DNA from: Steinernema hermaphroditum
Lineage: Eukaryota > Nematoda > Chromadorea > Rhabditida > Steinernematidae
Direction of reading: 5' to 3'
Assembly (NCBI GenBank): GCA_030435675.1
Contig: CM059623.1
Coordinates: forward strand, 6,908,012-6,972,011
DNA length: 64,000 nt
In this document: one piece after another, positions 9,679-20,625 of the stretch
How positions within the stretch are numbered: the stretch's first letter is position 1
How the letters are laid out: each line of letters starts with the position of its first letter
Notes under the pieces: generated by a model
What the model saw: only the letters and a program-made list of their open reading frames with translations
What the model was told of the DNA's origin: nothing
Database searches by the model: none
Program-made: the position numbers and the translations under genes

Positions 9679-10276
9679 TTACGGGTTCTTAGCCGCATTG
9701 TCGGTTCCGACTGGCCGCGCGTAGCAGCCCACTGTATCGTTCATATCGGCACAGCAGTAGAGACTCTCGCTGATGCCGAGTGCGTTGGCGGCACTTCCCT
9801 CGGACGCTTCTGTAACCAAATTTAATTTAAGCAGCGTGTGAAAGTATCGACTTACTGTGACGATTCCACGCAAAAATGTTCATCGGCTCCTCGATGGAGA
9901 AGTCCGACGGGCGTTGCGACGGCAGATAGATAGAGATTTGTGAAGCCGAGGTCTTCGCGTCGGAGAAGCCGAACACACTCGAGTCCGTCAGCGACGGCAC
10001 CCTGAAATCAGTCGTCATGAACTCCTCTGCAGTTGTCACTCACTGGCCGATGGACTCCACTGTACTCGCCTCGAGGCCGGTGGCGACATCGTCGTCGGCC
10101 GCCTTCCCGATCGTTCCTTCAAAGAGATATTCGCTCTTCTTCGCGTGCAGCGCGGCGTCGACTCCAGAAAGACGTTCCCGCGGGGCAGCGAACGGACGGA
10201 AGTTCGGCGACTCCTCTGCGAGGCGGCGCGCGTATTCGGCCTGCAGTTGAGCCAGCGGACTTGGCAGCGCTGGCAT
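9679..10276 (-). CDS. Small conserved-looking protein of unknown function
   Basis: Exons 10276-10044, 10001-9856 and 9809-9679 join to 169 residues. The start ATG directly follows CTCTTTCAG, a good trans-splice acceptor. The protein begins MPALPSPLAQLQAEYARRLA, has a middle rich in Ser/Thr, and ends with a cysteine-containing segment, SLYCCADMNDTVGCYARPVG. There is no signal peptide, membrane segment or domain I recognise. It lies about 300 bp downstream of the LEA-like gene on the same strand, so it may be the second cistron of an operon. Confidence 0.6.
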
Positions 10277-10578
10277 CTGAAAGAGGCGATGTGCACCTGC
10301 AGTGCGCCGAGGACTCACAGCGCCGACTCCGTTGCCAACCGACTCCTTTCGCATCGTTGTGAACCGAATGGCACGTACCGAGCAAGGCGGAATGAAGTGC
10401 AACGCAGCCTGTCTGGGCAGAAAATCGTGGTGGGGCCCCTCGGAACAACAAATTTATTTCGATTGCAAACAAAACAGCGCTTTCTACGATCTAGCAAAGT
10501 CAGTCAATAAATAAAACACGCGAAACCACGAACGATAATTACATTTGTTCGCCACTTCAAAAGGACTGCTTCTCCTCT

Positions 10579-13500
10579 TCATTCCTTTCCGCCAAAGAAA
10601 CTAGAAAATTTACTGAAGCTCGAGCTGACCTTGTCGGTTGCCCTCGTCGCCTCCGCCGCTCCCAGAAGACTTTGCGCGCCTTCTGCCACCGAGTCCGTCG
10701 TCTTCTCCGCACACCAGCTTATGGTATCGCCCAAGTCCTTCGCCCCCTGCGATACGGTATCCTTGACGCTCTGTGCTCCTTCGATGAGTGAGTCGACGGC
10801 GCCGCGGAGTTCTTCGCCCGCCTCCTTCGTACCCTCCCTGAAGAGCTTTGTTGTCTTTTCGACGTCTTCCGTATCCGCCGTTTGCTCGACTCCTCCCTTC
10901 GCGGAGTCTACGGCTTCTGTCAATCCCTTGCTGATCGACTCCACAGCACTGTTGGTACTGCGGATGAGGATCTGTGCGCCTTCCTCGACTTCTTCGGCCA
11001 CCGTATCCGCTCCTTGCTTCAGGCCTACGACGGCATAGGACAGCCCTTCCTTCGAATCATCGATGGCACTCTTCAAACCCTCGCTTACATTATCCTTAAT
11101 TGACCTGATGAAGTCGGTGGTCGTGTCGACGGTGTTTTTCGAGCCCTCAACTACCGTATCTTTCGTAGACCCAGCGAGGTCGAAAATCTTCTTGTGTGTA
11201 TCGTGAATTCCCTCTAGCGCAGAATCCTTCGCGGAAAAAAGCGCGTCGCCAGTGGAATGGAGCGTCTTCTCCGATTCTTCGATTCCGGTCGATACCGTAT
11301 CCTTGACGGACTCTCCGAAGGAGGCGACCGCCTTAGAGGTCTCAGAAGCGGTCTCCTTCGCTACGGCGATCTGTTCAAACATCTTTTCCGATGTTTCTTT
11401 CGAGAAATCGTCGACTTCCGAGGCACCCGATGTCGCGGCCTCCTTCGCCAAACAGCCGAGACCTTCGATCTTCGAGGCCGCAGCGTCGAAGACTTTCTCT
11501 GTCGCCTCGGCCGCTTCCTCCGTCTTGTGGCCTGCCTTCTGTGCTTCGGCGGCGTCGGAGGCCTTCTCGACGGCGGCATCGAATCCATGGATGGCAGCAT
11601 CGCTTACACGTTCTACTGTTTCAGAGGTCTTCTTGACTTCGTGTGTAGCGGAATCGATCACCTCTTTCGGAATGGAAGTAAGCACCTCTGCGGCCTGGGC
11701 TACCGTACTCTGGGCGATGTCGTTCGTTCGACTATCGCCTTCGAGGAGAGAACTCTTCGCGGCTTCTACGACTTCAGAGACAACGTCGGCGGCCTTCTTG
11801 AACTCCTCTGCGACAAACCCCTTGGTTCCCTTCACCTCCTCTTTTGTGGAGTCCAGCCCTTTCAGAAGATTCTCTACGGTGTCGTCGACCTTGCGGGTCT
11901 CTGTAGGGGTGTTCTCGGCCACCTTCTCCTCAGATGTCTGAGGAGCCCCAGTGTGAGGGGCTAAGATCCGCTGCTCACACAAATCCTCGTCCACTTGGTC
12001 GACGGGCTTTCCACCGGGGACCGTAGGCTCTTCTTTCAAGTTCTGCACGAACCCAATGGCCTTCTCGACGACGTCCTCTTCAAGAAGGGCGCCTGCCGCG
12101 TCGAACGCCGACTTTGACACGTCTACAACCATCTAGAGTTGCGTGGACCCCAGAAGCCACTCACCTTCGCTCGGCGCCGGCTTCGTGAAGTCGTGCTTTT
12201 GTTGGATGCACTCCTCCTCAACGTCCTTCGGCGTCTCCTCGTGACTCATCTGCTCCTTGAACATCTCAACGCCCTTCTCCGCGATGCCGGCCACGTCGAT
12301 GCCGTGGCTCTCTGCGTCGTGCACGACGTCACGGATCTTTTCGGAGGCCGAGGAGATGAACGCCCCGATGCCTCCGAAGAGGTCCGCGTTATTCGAAGCT
12401 GAGGTCGGCGCGGGCTCTGCAAGCAAAGGGATTGTCTGAGTCCGCTCGGCTCTCGAAGGTCTACTTCTCTCCTCGACGATCTTCTGCTCGAATCTTTCCT
12501 CGATGTCCTCGGCGACGCCCTCCTCGTCTTTTTGGTTCGCGAGATTCAGCACTTCGCTGATCTTTTCGGCGACGTTCGACGCGATTCCTCCGATCTGAAA
12601 GGGGTGACGGCTCGTGCACAGAGCAGCTCGCCTACATTTCCGGCCTCGCTCTGAGCCACGTGCTTCTGCTCCACAAGCTCCTCGATGTTCGAGTCCTCCT
12701 GCATCACCTCACTCGTGTCGTTGTGTGTGGTCACAGAAGGCACCGACGACACGGCGGCCTCGAAGTCCTCGTGGCCCGTGTGGACGGCCTTCGGCACCAT
12801 ATGCTCCTGCTCCGCCGCCAGCGGAAGCCCCGGCGCAAAGTGCTCCACGCCGCTCGCCTTCCGCTTCCCCGGCGTCGGTATCTTCTCCGGCGTCGTCGCC
12901 GACGACTTATTGGGGACGGGCGAGGGCGCCGGGGCGCTCGGGACCTTCTTTGTCGAAGGGCTTGATGTCGCCGTACTCGTCTTCTTCAGTGTCGTTGTCT
13001 TCGACGTGCCGGAGGGCGTTTTCGTCGTCGACGACGTCTTGCGGACTACGGTAGACGATGTCATCTTCTTGGTGGCGGTGCAGTTCGGTTGCTTCCCGGC
13101 GGGCGCCTTGAAGGTCGTCCGGTGCTCGCGGAAGTCCGGCTCCGACGACACCGAGTCCACGTCGTCGTTCTGCGGCGCCTTCTTCTGCATGGGCGCCGGT
13201 GGAGGACGCGGTTTCGGCGCTGCTAGGAAGTACCGTAGTCGGGAGAGGACCATTCCGGTACCTGAGGGCGCCTTAGGAGGACGGTCGTGGATCGAGGGCG
13301 CCGTGTGCGAGCGCGCGGACTTTGTTTGGATCTTGACGTCGTAGACGCGGAGTTCGGGCTTGATGGAGCTCAGATGCGAGAACTGACGCGGCGTTGACGA
13401 GCCGAAGGCCCAGCCTTTACTGCGGTCGCCTGCAAAAGATCCTCAGAGGATGACCGATGGGGTGCCGCGTCCCCCTCTCCCCGGGGGCGAATCAAGTGTC

Positions 13501-13952
13501 CACAAAAGTTCCTCTCTCTGCTAGCGCCGCTTCCTCCAAAACGTCGTTCTTCCCTAATCAGGCGCCTCTCTTTTCGTCCAACGGTAAGAACGGCCGAATT
13601 AAGCGCAAACAAAAAGGGAATCAGGTGGCGATTCAGCATTCGGTTTGCACGAATTTGCTTAATTAAAACTTCCCGCGGAAGACCGATATCGGCTAACGTA
13701 TGATTCGATGGTTATCTTTGAGGAGAGAGACTTACTGCAGCTGGGTGTGATGGAGCGGGCCTGACGCATGTAGTACGAGAGACTGTGTTGCTTCTCGCCA
13801 GCTGAGGGGCTTCCGCTGCTGGAGGCATCAGCGGAACGGGTGCCCGACGGGGCGCCTCGCACGTAGGAGAGTTCCCGGGGCGTCGATGAGCCGAAGACGA
13901 ATCCTCCGCGCGGCTTCTCGGCGACCCGAGCGCGACCTCGCTGCGACGCCAT
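10579..13952 (-). CDS. Large LEA-like amphipathic-helix repeat protein with FGSSTPR motifs
   Basis: Exons 13952-13736, 13429-13262, 13219-12636, 12594-12165 and 12092-10579 join in frame to 970 residues. The N-terminus repeats a motif across two exons: FGSSTPREL (residues 20-28) and FGSSTPRQF (81-89). A Pro/Ser/Thr/Lys-rich linker follows. The C-terminal 500 residues are rich in Ala, Glu, Lys, Asp, Ser and Thr with recurring segments such as GAKDLGDTISWCAEK and SVKDTVSTGIEES. These are predicted to be long amphipathic helices like group 3 LEA or perilipin-type repeats, and no Pro breaks them. An ATG at 12132 sits directly behind CTCTAG, so a shorter transcript with an internal start is possible. 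A role in desiccation or membrane and lipid-droplet coating is only inference. Confidence 0.75.
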
Positions 13953-16436
13953 CACGAGTTTCTGAAAGAAGGGGAGGTTGGAGTCGGGCGACGGCGGCCA
14001 CGGCGAAGTCCCGGCGAGCGACTCTCGGCGACGGCCACGGCGACGGCGCCGGGGGCGGAGCGGAGCCGTTGCCAAGAGGAACGCGCGGCGAAAAAACATG
14101 CAAGAAGGGAACAAGTGCACGGGGGATTCGTAATTGGATTGTTTGGACAAGCACCGAAAGCTATTCGAGGGCATCAGGCGGTCGACGGACTACCGGATCG
14201 ATGTGGGAAAGAAGGCCCGCGGGATTTGCAAATTATCGTTGGCCGCAATTTGTGGCGGAAACCGTTTTCCGCCATCACAACAAATAGCGCCATTGTTGGA
14301 GGCGCCGAAATCGCCGTCGGGGGGAAACGTTGCGGAACAAAGCGGACAAAGGGTGACGCGAGAGGCTGAAAACAGTGTTCACAACAGAGCGCCGCTACAG
14401 GACTGCGCCGAAAACAGATCTCTCGAATTGCAAGAAGGCGGCCAATCCTAACGCGCTTTCATTACAAATGAATTGTGTCCCGCGCCCTGAGGGGATTTCG
14501 CTTCGATTTTTCCAAATTGTGTGCTCCGGTGGAACCTACTGCGACCGGCACTCGGCCGAAAAGTGTCCGCCGCTCGAAGACACTCAAAATCCTCTGTTTT
14601 CGTCCTCTCGATCCCTCGGGGGACAACACTTCTGCGTGCCCAAAGCCTCGTTTCATTTTCGGCGAATGATTGCACGTTTCGGCTTGCGGCGACCGCCGGA
14701 TTGATTGTTTGTGTGCCACGAAACAAAGAAGAAACGCTCGCGGGAATTAGAAACCGAGGGGATCCATCCTTCTTCGCCACCGTTTCGGAAACTCAGAGCT
14801 GCGCGTTTGAGGGTCGACACTCAGACGCTACATCGGAGGGCAACCCCGTCGAGGGAAAGAAGGACTTTTCAGAATCGATAGCTCGCGGAACCTTCTGCCT
14901 CCAAATATGCAAATAGGGGCCGCCCTTCCGAAACCACGCCTCGCCTCTGCACAAGAAGCTTGCATCGTCGAAGGCGCAGAGTGCAGGGAATTCCGGGCAT
15001 TTATATTGTCGGGAACGGATCGCTCGCAGGATTACGCGATGCGATAAACAAATGTTGCAGCGATCGATCTGTGCCGAAGCCGGCGCCGAAAGTACAACGT
15101 GAAAGAAAAAAATAAGCTCGGCGGCGTTCCATGGACGCACTTCGTCGTCCGGAGGCGGTTTACGACTCGCCGAGGACTTGACGGAAGCCGAAGCTGTCCG
15201 CCGACTCTACAACGATTACGGTACCGCAGGGGTTGCGAAACAAAGGTGTGGGCGAAGTGTTTTCGGCCACCCGCGAGAGAGTGCGCAAGCCGATCACGAG
15301 TGATCTTCTAATTGCAGCGACGAAGGGTCGGAAGGGTGGGACCGAGCTCGAGGGCAGTACCCAAAAAGTGGCGATAATTGCGTCACGATGCGTCATGACT
15401 CATCCGCCTTCTGGCGCCGAACGGCTGATCGCCAGAGGCGTCGGCTGAGGGGGGGCGAATACCGGATACCGACCGAGATGATTAATAGTCGGCAGAAAGA
15501 AGTTCGAAATTCCGCCACAGAGGAAGTCCGGGACTTTGGCGCTCCCAGCCGGGCTACACTGTACGAAAGAATTCGGTTAATTCGCTCCGAAGCGACAGGC
15601 TGACGCAGAAAAAAACGCGATTACAACGAGAGATTCGTCATCGAAAACAGTGGTGGACCAAAGTTCAAGAAGCTCGCCTCGCGGTTCAAAGGCTTGAGGG
15701 GCCCAAATCGGCAAAAAGATCGTCGAAAGCAACGGTTGAGCAAACAAAACTCCCGGCAAACATCACAAGCGCAGCGCCCTCCGATACGCACGGCACTTCG
15801 GCGCCACGCCATCGATTTCAGCAAAAAAAAAACATTTCGCACATAATTAAGACTCAAAAACGATCTACTGTAGTGGGATTCCATGTAATTATACGCAGTT
15901 CGCAGTCAACCCAAGGTCAGCTAAGCCTTGTCGCTGTACGGACGATGTTCATAACCGCCGGTCACGCAAAGCAAAGAAACAGATGTCGTTGCCGTCCAGC
16001 GGACCTTCATCTGCCTAATCCTCTTTATTTGCAGGCGAAAAGTGGAAACTACAAACAGAAGGCAGTCAAGAAAGTGTGTCCCCTCCCGGTTTCAGTCGAA
16101 CTACCGTATGAATACGTGCGCATTATGATCGACAACATAAACGAGTAATAATTTACACAAGTCGAATCTAAGACATACACAACAACGAGCACTCAAGCAT
16201 CATTAGCATCTCAAGGAGAAAATGAGACCAGGAATGTTTAGGAGGAAAGTGAATTACAGGGGGCGCTATCGGAAGTTTTTGTCACAAGAGTGGATAAAAT
16301 TTTGTTAACGAAATCATCTATACACAACAAAAGAATGAAGACAGTGAATTAAGAAAACCAGGACATACTCTAGCTCTAGTCCGGAATATTCGACTAGATA
16401 GATCAGAGCGCTGCTTCGGACGAGTGAGCACACTTC
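13953..16436. other. Gene-poor interval with a possible unrecognised gene
   Basis: No known gene is seen. On the plus strand, sequence from about 15133 (DLTEAEAVRRLYNDYGTAG) can be spliced across a 71-bp GTGTGG...TTGCAG intron to a frame containing FGAPSRATLYERIRLIRSE, which resembles a helix-turn-helix. A second frame is open from about 15601 to 16148. The frames do not join cleanly and an open frame this long is expected about once by chance here, so I leave it unannotated. Confidence 0.35.
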
Positions 16437-16965
16437 TTAAGAAGTACCAAGGATAAGGGCGACGATCATACCGTAGAGACCCAAGACCTAAACAGAGAGA
16501 GATGTTAAGCAGCAACTCGAGAATCCTCACCTCAGAGAAAATGAGAATAAGAATCATTCCGACGAAAAGACGGGGTTGTTGAGCAGTTCCGCGAACTCCA
16601 GCATCTCCGACGATTCCGATGGCGTAGCCGGCTCCAAGTCCGCAGAGCCCGCAAGTGAGACCGGCGGCAAGATGGGCGAATCCCTTATCCAGAGTGTATC
16701 CGGCGCTAGCGGCTTGCACCTTGCCCTTCAGCACCATGGCGACGACAAGACCGTAGATACCGATGATACCGGCCATAATGACGGGAATCACGGACTTCAT
16801 GATGAGTTCGGGGCGCATCACTCCCATGGAAGCGATTCCGACGGCGGACTTAGCAGTTCCGTAGGCAGCGCCCAGGACAGTGAAGATCTGGGCAGAAGCG
16901 GCTCCCATGTATCCGAAGAATGGAGCGTAGGCGGCGTGCTCGGCGGCTTGAAGATCGTAGCTCAT
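16437..16965 (-). CDS. vha-2: V-ATPase 16-kDa proteolipid subunit c (vha-2/vha-3 type)
   Basis: Exons 16965-16531 and 16487-16437 join to 161 residues, the usual length. It forms the rotating proton-carrying ring of the vacuolar ATPase in the membranes of acidic organelles and, in worms, of the excretory cell and epidermis. Four transmembrane helices are visible. The family signature GIVGDAGVR precedes TM4, whose essential Glu lies in [13 protein letters not shown]. An acceptor (ATTTTAG) lies about 20 bp before the ATG. The gene follows the vha-1-like gene by 205 bp on the same strand, matching the C. elegans vha-1/vha-2 operon, so it is probably the downstream cistron. Codon use is strongly biased, as expected for a highly expressed gene. 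Confidence 0.93.
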
Positions 16966-17169
16966 TGCTGCTGGTGATTAACCTAAAATACTTTTATTAC
17001 TTCCAAGCAAGATGTAACACAACAAAGGTAGTCGACGCGTCGAAAATAAATCAATATACATGATAAGGAATGTCCTCGCACATAAAAAGTACAGTTCTAC
17101 AATGACAACTCTGAATAACTACTCGGATTTTACAAGAAAATGAGACGTGGCGTCGCTGAATAGAAATAA

Positions 17170-17804
17170 TTATGTTGCTCCCATGATAAGAGCAACGATC
17201 ATTCCGTAAAGACCCAAGACCTCAGCGAAAATAAGAATAAGAATCATTCCGACGAAGTATCTTGGCTGCTGCGAGAGGGCGCGAACTCCGGATTCTCCGG
17301 CGATTCCGATGGCGTAGCCTGCTCCAAGACCGCACAGGCCGCACACAAGACCTGAAAAGGTGCTAGTGGGTGTCTTCAGATCATCTACCTCACCTCCGGC
17401 GAATTGGCTGAATCCCATGTTAATCGTGTATTCTTTTCCTAAAGATCAATGCTTGACAAAATCGATTGCATACAAAGCATACCTCCAGGAGCGAGCTTGC
17501 CAGAGACAATTACGGCGACGACAAGGCCGTAGATGGCGACGATACCGGCCATAACAACCTAAAACAAAAGAGATTTATTATCACTAACTGAATAAGCATC
17601 AGTTACTGGAATGATGGCTTTCATGACCAGGTCCGGACGAGCAACGGCCATCGAGGCGATTCCAGTGCCGGACTTGGCAGTGCCGTAGGCAGATCCGGCG
17701 GCAGTGAAAATCATGGCGGCGGTTACTCCCAACGAGCCGAAGAAGGGGCCATACATCGCCTCTTCGGCGAGTAAAGTGTCCGCACTGTAATCCAAGTTGC
17801 TCAT
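17170..17804 (-). CDS. vha-1: V-ATPase proteolipid subunit c (vha-1 type)
   Basis: Exons 17804-17607, 17558-17483, 17438-17394 and 17351-17170 join in frame to 166 residues. The protein is a paralogue of the neighbouring proteolipid with the same four-helix fold. The proton-binding Glu sits in [13 protein letters not shown], and the lumenal signature GIAGESGVR precedes it. A divergent N-terminus ([19 protein letters not shown]) sets it apart. The ATG follows CTTTTCAG by three bases, suggesting trans-splicing. It appears to be the first cistron of a two-gene operon. One intron of 43 bp could be misread as coding, because GTGAGGTAGATGATC is open in frame. The conserved family sequence across the junction ([15 protein letters not shown]) shows it is removed. 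Confidence 0.92.
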
Positions 17805-19194
17805 GGCCTGAAAAGAGTCATGTGGAGAACAGAGCAGCAATCGATAGTGGCTGTAGATATTCGCGTCACGGCTATATGAGTGCGAGAGGGAGGCGATTCG
17901 AAGATTTAGTAAGTGATTTAACATAAATGTAAATGGAGGCGAAGCGGACGCGAAACGCGGTGAGCGATCGACGCCGCGGAGACCAGAAAATGATCTCTCA
18001 CCGCACCGCCGCGCGACAATTATCAGTCGATCGATGCACGCGGTGATCACACGCGCTTTCTGAAGTGAATCTCCTTCATGACGATGCACAGAACAACTTT
18101 GGAGGCACGTGACAAGAAGCTGCGAGAGTCCACAACTGCGTTGGCCGAACGTTCTCCCCGCAAGTTTCCGAAAATCTCGGTCGTAGCGCCTTGAGTCGGA
18201 GCCTCCGATGTTACTTGGAGAGAAACCTCGAGGAGACGCCGCGAGAACACTGGGTAATCGGAGGGAGAGAAGCGAGGAAGCTGTGGCTCTCCACCGGCTC
18301 GCGCTCCTCTTAAAGTATCCCGAGCCGTTTTCGATTTTTCGCTGAGGCCGCACCACGGCCAAAAACCAAACCAACGGCTATTGATCGGGGAACCGAGGTG
18401 ACTCCCAGACGCGCCGCATCGCCGCCACACGCGTCGATCGTCGTTGCCTCGCAAGTCATCTCAGCAGTCGTTTGAAAATTTGTCATCTTGTCCGCTCACG
18501 TCAAAGTCCACATCGACGGACGAGGGTTGCATCGCTTGGAACCTGGAGAGTCGGATTCCTTCTTGGGGGGCATTTCCTCACGGTGGCGTTTGTCCTTTCG
18601 ACGTAAATACTGATTTCTCGTAAGCAGGGATAGAAAAGACGGTCAGGCGACTTCCGAGGAATTTACTCTTCGGTCAATAGTGACGCCGACCTGCAATAGA
18701 AGTCCCATTTACTTGTGATCAGTCCTTGATTAATCGGCGAGAATATCTGCTCTGTAGGACACAAATTCTGCACATTCAGAAGAGAGTCAAAAGATGCCCA
18801 GCTGAGGCTTCAGAGGTTATTTATAGGGAATGGAAGAGGGAAATCGCCGATTCCAAAGCAGTGCTACTTCTCTTATCGTATGTTGCTGAAAAGTCCAAGT
18901 TTGAACCCATGAAAGCATACACTAGAACGTCCATTTTATGCATTCATAATCCTTGAAAGGCCTTGATACCGTATGTGATAAAAAGCGAACCTTATGTGAT
19001 TTCTTGTGGTCTCTGATTCCTTAATCTGTCCAGGGACGTGGAAGCCTCGTCGGCGCTCCCATCCACAAAGAAGAACTCCTTCTGGAAAGCAGTCGCCGCG
19101 GAGCCGAAGTCATCTCCTTGGAGGTTGCCACGAGGTCTCCGCCCAGGTGACAATGGTCCTTTTCACTGATGTGTTCCGTTGGTTTTTCGTCTAA
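17805..19194. other. Upstream region of the V-ATPase pair, no gene recognised
   Basis: No domain is detectable on either strand. The first few hundred bases presumably hold the promoter and outron of the vha-1/vha-2 unit. The remainder up to the Tc5-like insertion shows only short open frames. Confidence 0.4.
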
Positions 19195-19383
19195 CAAGGG
19201 AACCTTCCGAAGTGTCCGCCTCGGATCGAGCTGAAAATTGGCACACAGGTGGGCCTTCATTAGTGAACATCAACCCCAAAAGGGCACCGGCTTATACGCA
19301 TACCAGGTCATGTAAACACCCTTCTCAAATTATGGTCAAACGACTATAGTGAAGTTTATCAACAAGGGGATAGCGGGTGTGTG

Positions 19384-19437
19384 TGGTCGAACTGGTTAGT
19401 ATCTAGGCTGCCATTTTTAGGACCCGGGTTCGACTCC
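19384..19437 (+). other. tRNA-derived unit with A and B boxes, left arm of element 2
   Basis: TGGTCGAACTGG fits the polymerase III A box consensus fully, and GGTTCGACTCC fits the B box. The spacing is 31 nt. TGGTTAGTATC and GACCCGGGTTCGACTCC recall the D and T arms of tRNA-Asp/Glu, but the stems are not complementary, so it is a tRNA relic and not a tRNA gene. Confidence 0.75.
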
Positions 19438-19549
19438 GCTTCCCACCCATACTTTTTTCTCGCTTCCCCATCGTATTTACATTTGTTTTTTCTTCGTATA
19501 CGCAAATTTACCAAAAAGCAACGATAAATTTTTATTGGGAAACGGTTCT

Positions 19550-19843
19550 TTAACAAGTGTGTTCGATATCAACAAGATGCTTAACGCACAAGAATCGTTC
19601 ACAATGAGCACAACGGAGAACAGGCATTTGGGAACACATGCAATGCTGACCTTCGTCGAAATTGAAGCAAAAATGCTCCGGTGTTTCGAAAGGGGGAGGA
19701 TGTTCGTCAATAAATCCAGCGTGGTGCCATGCATACCGTATCATATCTCGGAATCGGTTAGCACTTATCTGCATTGCCGTAATGTTCAGTAGACGTGCCA
19801 AATTTTTTCGTACGGATACGATGTAGTCGGGCATCTCGCGCAT
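19550..19843 (-). pseudogene. C-terminal remnant of a Tc4/Tc5-like transposase
   Basis: The 97-residue frame reads NRFRDMIRYAWHHAGFID, then PFETPEHFCFNFDE, and ends in two cysteine pairs with histidines (CMC..., CAHCERFLC...H...HTC). This order is the conserved tail of Tc4/Tc5 transposases: an (I/M)(K/R)Y(A/S)W motif, PFETP-FCF, then a zinc-binding Cys/His knuckle. The catalytic DDE region is absent upstream. On the same strand inside the element, an acidic open frame (19996 to about 20300, EESEDEGYESNELSDDD) may be another decayed part. The copy cannot encode an active enzyme. Confidence 0.75.
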
Positions 19844-20379
19844 CGCAAAACGCGCAGGCGTTTTGATCCCTCCTCACTTACATACTTTCGAAAACTTAAA
19901 AAGACACAAAATAAACCGCAACGACCACAAAAAAAAAGACCTAACCGGCGGATCTGCCTTGAACACGTCAATTTCTTATATTTACTTTGAATAGTTTAGA
20001 ATTTCCAGCGGGGTCCGTTTTTGCCATCGTACAAGTCAACGATGTCTTGCATCTCATCGTCGTCATAAGGGAATGGATCTGTCTTTGGTGTATGTTCCGG
20101 TTCAAAATCATCGTCGGACAGCTCGTTACTTTCGTAACCCTCATCTTCTGATTCCTCAGAAATAATCAATCTATCTGCGTTTACTGTTTCATTATCTTGG
20201 AAATTCAATATCTCTCCTAAAGCATAAACGAAATAAGTACCGTAATATGTACGAACCTCGTACGTGGTGATACATCTCAAGGTCAGTATTTGAAAACTGG
20301 CCAGTCGCATCTTCCAGAGGGAAGTCAAAAAAAAAAAGTAGTATGTATGGTAATTATATAAAAAGTATGGGTGGGAAGC

Positions 20380-20433
20380 GGAGTCGAACCCGGGTCCTAA
20401 AAATGGCAGCCTAGATACTAACCAGTTCGACCA
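20380..20433 (-). other. tRNA-derived unit, right arm of element 2
   Basis: This is an exact inverted partner of the unit at 19384-19437 through both boxes (TGGTCGAACTGG and GGTTCGACTCC). The two arms therefore remain much more alike here than in element 1, which suggests element 2 is the younger insertion. Confidence 0.75.
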
Positions 20434-20625
20434 CACACAGCAGGTATCCCCTTGTTGATAAACTTCACTATAGTCGTTTGACCATAATTTGAGAAGGGTG
20501 TTTACATGACCTGGTATGCGTATACGCCGGTGCCCTTTTGGGGTTGACGTTCACTAGTGTAGGCCTACCTGTGTGTAAATTTTCAGCTCGATCCGAGGCG
20601 GACACTTCGGAAGGTTTCCTTGTAA

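Larger units (their letters stand above)
19195..20622. mobile_element. Tc5-like transposon with degenerate transposase (element 2)
   Basis: Ends are inverted CAAGGGAACCTTCCGAAGTG on the left and a near-identical complement on the right (20603-20622, one extra T). Terminal inverted repeats of about 260 bp run 19195-19455 and 20363-20622. The duplication is TAA (19192-19194 and 20623-20625), and the empty site was CTAAG, again CTNAG. The ends align with those of element 1 in the pattern CAAGGGA...TTCC-AAGTG...GATCGAGCTGA, so the two are one family. A transposase C-terminus on the minus strand (19550-19843) identifies the family as Tc4/Tc5-like. Each arm carries a tRNA-like unit. The DDE core is missing, so the copy is internally deleted. 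Confidence 0.9.

Noticed and set aside
11252..11964. Two overlapping plus-strand open frames of 229 and 235 codons
   Set aside because: They are exactly antisense to the helical-repeat exon of the LEA-like gene. Its biased Ala/Glu/Ser codons keep the opposite frames open.
12133..12164. 32-bp intron ending CTCTAG before ATG at 12132 in the LEA-like gene
   Set aside because: It is too short and gives the wrong frame. The GCGGCAG acceptor (12093-12099) keeps frame. CTCTAG may instead serve an internal trans-splice start.
17352..17393. In-frame extension [12 protein letters not shown] in the vha-1-like protein
   Set aside because: It is a 42-bp GTGAGG...TTTCAG intron. Family alignment across the join ([11 protein letters not shown]) shows it must be removed.
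19384..19437. Genuine tRNA gene
   Set aside because: A and B boxes are good, but the T stem pairs only at two positions, and the acceptor stem sequence is not conserved between the two arms.
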